Source: an uncultured Erysipelotrichaceae bacterium (lineage in GTDB: Bacteria > Bacillota_I > Bacilli_A > Erysipelotrichales > Erysipelotrichaceae). From it: a stretch of 15,166 bases of DNA. The notes under the pieces were generated by a model. It had not been told where the DNA came from. It searched no databases and worked only from the letters and a program-made list of their open reading frames with translations. Shown piece after piece: positions 11,875 to 15,166 of this stretch; within the stretch, counting starts at the first letter, position 1, and each line of letters begins with the position of its first letter. The translations under genes and the position numbers were made by a program. The stretch spans positions 1-15,166 of the forward strand of contig CACZPD010000012.1 of the NCBI GenBank assembly GCA_902782955.1, in the 5' to 3' direction.

Positions 11875-12058
11875 CCAGTTTCTTTTCCTTTTGGATCGCC
11901 TTCCGTGCTTTTTTGATGTCCTTTGCCCATTTGCATGAGCCGCCGCAGCCGGCACAATTCCCGGTGCAGTCGCCGATTCCGTTTTTCATAAGATATCTGA
12001 CATCGATACAGACAATCAGAATGATCAGACAGAGAATCAGAAATGTACTGAAATTCAT
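11864..12058 (-). CDS. Small Cys-rich membrane protein, FeoB-associated type
   Basis: The 64-residue protein has one N-terminal membrane helix (about 5-20, STFLILCLIILIVCID) and a short linker. A cysteine cluster follows, C31-x3-C35-x2-C38-x3-C42 (CTGNCAGCGGSC), then a basic tail rich in Lys. This helix-plus-CxxxCxxCxxxC layout matches the FeoB-associated Cys-rich membrane protein family, whose members usually sit beside feoAB and are thought to help Fe(II) uptake. No feo gene is in this window, so the copy is an orphan and function is tentative. The start is firm: AGGAGG lies five bases upstream, and TTGACT-N17-TATTCT gives a dedicated promoter. A terminator overlaps its 3' end, making it a one-gene transcript. 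Confidence 0.82.
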   Translation of the reverse strand: MNFSTFLILCLIILIVCIDVRYLMKNGIGDCTGNCAGCGGSCKWAKDIKKARKAIQKEKKLGRS

Positions 12059-12078
12059 ATTTGCCTCCTGCTGTATTC

Positions 12079-12107
12079 AGAATAACTGTCTGCTTCCGGA
12101 AAGTCAA
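12079..12107 (-). promoter_or_regulatory. Promoter of the Cys-rich membrane protein gene
   Basis: Minus-strand TTGACT (12102-12107) and TATTCT (12079-12084) are separated by exactly 17 bases. Transcription would start near 12072, only about 14 bases before the ATG, just enough to include the AGGAGG site at 12064-12069. I see no clear terminator for ftsK in the 20 bases upstream. Confidence 0.65.
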
Positions 12108-12127
12108 TTAGTTTGCTCTAACTCGTT

Positions 12128-14605
12128 TTATTCTTCTTTTTTTGCAAAGACTTCACGGGGTTTGCTGCCCTGCGCCGGTCCGATCACGCCTGCTCTTTCC
12201 AGCTCGTCGATCATACGCGCGGCACGGTTATAACCGATGCCGAACCTTCTCTGCAGGAGCGATGTGGAAGCTTTTTTGGATTCGATTACGAATTTCTTTA
12301 CTTCCTGGAACAGCGGATCGGCTTCAACCTCAGAGATGCCGCCTACTCCTGTTCCGTCATTGATGCCTTCAAGAAGGACAAACGCGTCATCATACATCGG
12401 TACAGCCTGCTTTGAGGTCGCTTCCGTAATGCGCATTACTTCCTCATCAGAGACAAATACACCCTGCACACGTCTTGCACCGCTCTGACCGATCGGCATA
12501 TACAGCATATCGCCGTTTCCGAGCAGTCTTTCCGCACCGACATGGTCCAGGATCGTCCGGGAATCAATTCCGCTGGAAACCGAGAACGCGATACGTGACG
12601 GGATGTTCGCCTTGATAATACCGGTAATGACGTCGGTCGAAGGTCTCTGCGTCGCTACGATCAGATGAATACCCGCGGCACGGGCCAGCTGTGTGATACG
12701 CTGGATGCTCGATTCAACTTCCTTGCCGGCAACGACCATCAGGTCTGCCAGCTCATCGATGATCACAACGATATACGGGAAAGGCTTCGGTGCCGGTGAA
12801 CCATCTTCATTCGGACGTCCGCCCTGCTGTTTTACCTTCTCATTGTATATGGTGATATTCCGCGCGCCTGCCTTTGAGAAGGCGTCATATCTTTCATCCA
12901 TGATCTTCACGATCACTTTCAGGGCATTGCTGGCCTGGTTTGCGTCGTTGATCACAGGGCCGATCAGATGCGGGATCTGCCGGTAAGGTGTGAATTCCAC
13001 TTTCTTCGGGTCGATCAGCAGCATCTTTACTTCATCCGGTTTTGTCCTGAGAAGCAGGGATGTGATGATCGAATTCATACATACCGATTTTCCCGATCCG
13101 GTAGCGCCGGCGATCAGGAGATGCGGCATCTTGTCCAGACGGCAGAATACCGGTTCACCCAGCAGGTCTTTGCCGACCGCAAACAGAAGCGGTGAATTTC
13201 TTTCCTTTTCCGGTATCCGCGAGATGATTTCGCGCATCATGACAGGCGTGCTTTCCGGGTTCGGAACTTCGATGCCGACGGCAGGACGTCCCGGAATCGG
13301 GGCTTCGATACGGATATCCTTCACTGCCAGCTGCATTTTGATCGTATCTGTCAGCGCCATGATGCGGGATACCTTGACATTGGCATCCGGCTTGATCTCA
13401 AACTGGGTGACAGACGGACCGATATGGGTATCGACCAGCTGCGCTTCGATATCAAAATTCTTCAGAACCCTGATCAGCAGCTCACCTTTTTCGACGGCAG
13501 CCATGCGGTTTGCTTCATCACTGCGCGTTACCGGCTTCTGGGCAAGCAGACGGAACGGGTTCGGCACACGGTAGTTTTTGAAATCTTTTCGTGCCGGTGC
13601 GGTTCTCTGCTGCTTCGGCTGCGGTTTCACTTCGCCTTCTTCCTGTACATCAGGTACCGGCTTTACCTCTTCTTTCATGACAGGCAGTTCTTCTGTGATC
13701 TCCGTTTCGGGTACCGGTTCTTCATACAGATTGTCTTTGACATCATCCGCATTGATGAAAATGGATTTTGATCCCGGGGAAGACATCACCGTGCCGGGAA
13801 GATATACTTCCAGCACTTTCTTGTCCGGATCTTCTTCATTCAGATTGATCAGGGACGCGGAATGCTCATCCCTTTCCGGCAGTCTCTGCTCTGCCTTTTT
13901 CACAGTTTCACGGGCAATCTCTTCTTCCTTCTCGCCCGGCCGGACTTCGGAAAGCATCTTCCAGAGATTCTTCGGTTCCTTTACTTCCGGTTCCGGTTCC
14001 TCTTCTTCCTCGTCTTCACGCTCAGGGAGCGCAAAGAAACTGACGACTGACGCCGCCGCTTTTTTATAAACATCCAGAGATACCATCAGGAGTGCCGCGA
14101 TCAGGAAGAGGACCGCCACAACAATGGGAATTCCCTTTCTTCCGAAAAGAAGCGATGTAAACGCGCAAAGTACTGCGCCGATGATACCCCCGCCGACATG
14201 ATCCGGCGTCCCGGTAAAGAATGTCTTCCACCGGTTGAAGAAATCATACAGGATGTCCATGCCGCTCAGTTCGGGATCCGTACCGAGATGACTGGTCAGC
14301 AGAAGGATCGCCGCAAGGATCAGCACGATGGCAGCCGGGTTTTTTTTCAGCCCGTAGCCGTTTGTGTGATTCATACGGATCGTGATCAGGACCCAGATCA
14401 TGATGAATCCGACGATCAGCCAGTACAGGCTGCCGACCAGGAATCTCTGCAGATTATAAAGAAATGTGCCTACAACACCAGCCCTGATCAGTGCCAGCAA
14501 TAATAACGCACAAAGGATCACAACCGTGATCCATTGCGTTATTTCATAGTTTCTCTCTTTTCTTTTCTGTTCTTTTGTTTTATGCCCTTTTGTTTTTCTA
14601 GCCAC
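12128..14605 (-). CDS. ftsK: DNA translocase FtsK/SpoIIIE
   Basis: This 825-residue septal DNA pump moves chromosome ends at division. Four or five membrane helices lie at about 24-44, 54-76, 88-105, 137-154 and 160-177. An acidic Glu/Pro-rich linker (about 195-380) connects them to the motor, with Walker A GATGSGKS (K506) and Walker B VVIIDELADL (DELAD at 617-621). The C-terminal gamma winged helix is recognised by RRFGIGYNRAARMIDELE and by GVIGPAQGSKPREV, and reads polar DNA motifs. I prefer GTG 14605 as start because GAGG lies five bases upstream; the frame is open to a TTG at 14638, which would overlap the RNase J gene and has no better site. It starts ten bases after the RNase J stop, so the two are co-transcribed. 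FtsK and SpoIIIE types cannot be separated by sequence here. Confidence 0.96.
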   Translation of the reverse strand: MARKTKGHKTKEQKRKERNYEITQWITVVILCALLLLALIRAGVVGTFLYNLQRFLVGSLYWLIVGFIMIWVLITIRMNHTNGYGLKKNPAAIVLILAAILLLTSHLGTDPELSGMDILYDFFNRWKTFFTGTPDHVGGGIIGAVLCAFTSLLFGRKGIPIVVAVLFLIAALLMVSLDVYKKAAASVVSFFALPEREDEEEEEPEPEVKEPKNLWKMLSEVRPGEKEEEIARETVKKAEQRLPERDEHSASLINLNEEDPDKKVLEVYLPGTVMSSPGSKSIFINADDVKDNLYEEPVPETEITEELPVMKEEVKPVPDVQEEGEVKPQPKQQRTAPARKDFKNYRVPNPFRLLAQKPVTRSDEANRMAAVEKGELLIRVLKNFDIEAQLVDTHIGPSVTQFEIKPDANVKVSRIMALTDTIKMQLAVKDIRIEAPIPGRPAVGIEVPNPESTPVMMREIISRIPEKERNSPLLFAVGKDLLGEPVFCRLDKMPHLLIAGATGSGKSVCMNSIITSLLLRTKPDEVKMLLIDPKKVEFTPYRQIPHLIGPVINDANQASNALKVIVKIMDERYDAFSKAGARNITIYNEKVKQQGGRPNEDGSPAPKPFPYIVVIIDELADLMVVAGKEVESSIQRITQLARAAGIHLIVATQRPSTDVITGIIKANIPSRIAFSVSSGIDSRTILDHVGAERLLGNGDMLYMPIGQSGARRVQGVFVSDEEVMRITEATSKQAVPMYDDAFVLLEGINDGTGVGGISEVEADPLFQEVKKFVIESKKASTSLLQRRFGIGYNRAARMIDELERAGVIGPAQGSKPREVFAKKEE

Positions 14606-14615
14606 TTTAACCTCA

Positions 14616-15166
14616 TCAGTCTTTTGTATTGATCTCAATGATTGCCGGCAGGATCATAGGCCTCTTCCCGGTTTCCCTGAGAACATATTTGCCGATCTTG
14701 TCCCTGGCTTCCGAACGGCACGCAAGATTGTCGTACTTCCCGGCAGCCACGGCTTCATTGATCGTAGATTCCATAATAACACCGATTTCCTTCAGAATAT
14801 AGTCCGCATCTTTCAGATAGATCACACCGCGGCTCTGGACATCCGGTCCGCCGATGATCTCCTTTGTCGTATGATTCATGACTACACCGACGATGATGGC
14901 GCCTTCGGTAGACAGGATCTCTCTGTCCCTGAGGACCATACCGCTGGCATCCAGGTTTTCATTCCCGTTTACCAGCACATCATCCACATCGATGAATTCG
15001 TAGTTTTTCTGCAGCTTCCCGTCAACGAACTGAACGATCTGTCCGTTGTCCAGCACGATAATGTGGTCAGCGCGGAAGCCCATATTCAGCGCGATATTGG
15101 CGTTGGCGATCAGCTGGCGGTATTCCCCTTTCACCGGAATATAGTATTTCGGTTTCAGCAGATACA
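14616..15166 (-). CDS. Ribonuclease J, C-terminal part (RNase J2-like), cut by window edge
   Basis: About 183 residues are visible; the 5' part, including the metallo-beta-lactamase core, lies outside the window. The visible start reads YLLKPKYYIPVKGEYRQL, the end of the beta-CASP region of RNase J. It is followed by HIIVLDNGQIVQF and the small C-terminal domain ending in RKRPMILPAIIEI-like sequence (visible as GKRPMILPAIIEIN). In catalytic RNase J enzymes the residue before GEYR is the motif-C histidine that binds metal; here it is Lys (codon 15129-15131). This and the position next to ftsK/spoIIIE, as for rnjB in B. subtilis, suggest the J2-type partner subunit, active mainly with RNase J1 in mRNA and rRNA processing. 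The paralogue assignment is an inference. Confidence 0.9.
   Translation of the reverse strand, partial: YLLKPKYYIPVKGEYRQLIANANIALNMGFRADHIIVLDNGQIVQFVDGKLQKNYEFIDVDDVLVNGNENLDASGMVLRDREILSTEGAIIVGVVMNHTTKEIIGGPDVQSRGVIYLKDADYILKEIGVIMESTINEAVAAGKYDNLACRSEARDKIGKYVLRETGKRPMILPAIIEINTKD

Noticed and set aside
11763..12107. 114-codon minus-strand frame overlapping the Cys-rich peptide
   Set aside because: Different frame from the well-initiated 64-residue gene, spans its terminator and has no ribosome binding site or domain.
13930..14030. Low-complexity Glu/Pro-coding stretch that looks repeat-like
   Set aside because: It is the normal acidic linker of FtsK/SpoIIIE proteins and not a DNA repeat array.

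Overview
The window looks like ordinary chromosomal core sequence from a member of the Bacillota (Firmicutes). The clues are strong AGGAGG-type ribosome binding sites, consensus SigA-type promoters, many intrinsic terminators, the ffh-rpsP-khpA-rimM-trmD cluster, an RNase J gene beside ftsK/spoIIIE, a DUF1836 regulator and an ECF-transporter S component. G+C is about half by eye. An Erysipelotrichia-like lineage is plausible but cannot be proven from sequence alone. There are no rRNA or tRNA genes, insertion sequences, CRISPR arrays or phage genes.

Left part (1-670): the start of an unidentified minus-strand gene (8 codons visible) and a plus-strand DUF1836 gene diverge from a compact control region. 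That region holds two good opposing promoters and three related 15-bp inverted repeats. Next (668-3230, minus strand) comes a cobalamin riboswitch with an attenuator-type terminator, followed by a membrane-anchored DUF4430 (transcobalamin C-terminal-like) protein and an ECF S component. Together these read as a vitamin B12 uptake unit. A separately promoted aspartate kinase gene lies downstream of it.

Middle (3354-7238, plus strand): a tightly overlapping operon encodes methylenetetrahydrofolate reductase (MetF), a stand-alone MetH reactivation-domain protein, and a cobalamin-dependent methionine synthase (MetH) that lacks that domain. MetF supplies methyl-tetrahydrofolate, MetH uses it with B12 to methylate homocysteine, and the reactivation protein rescues oxidised cob(II)alamin. 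The B12 uptake unit diverges from this operon, so B12 acquisition and B12 use sit back to back. Aspartate kinase starts the aspartate-to-methionine/lysine/threonine pathway.

Right part (7276-15166, minus strand): in transcription order from the right edge, the genes are a partial RNase J (with Lys where catalytic RNase J has the motif-C His), FtsK/SpoIIIE DNA translocase, a small Cys-rich membrane protein of the FeoB-associated type, a short SSB, Ffh, ribosomal protein S16, KhpA, RimM, TrmD, and an unrecognised four-helix membrane protein with a Pro/Glu-rich tail. A terminator follows ffh, and its stem contains the -35 element of a perfect-consensus promoter for rpsP. A bidirectional terminator separates this cluster from the met operon.

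I see no clearly new defence or mobile system. The most interesting leads are the palindrome-rich divergent control region next to the DUF1836 gene, the riboswitch-controlled DUF4430/S-component pair, the terminator/promoter overlap before rpsP, and the unknown membrane protein in the trmD operon.
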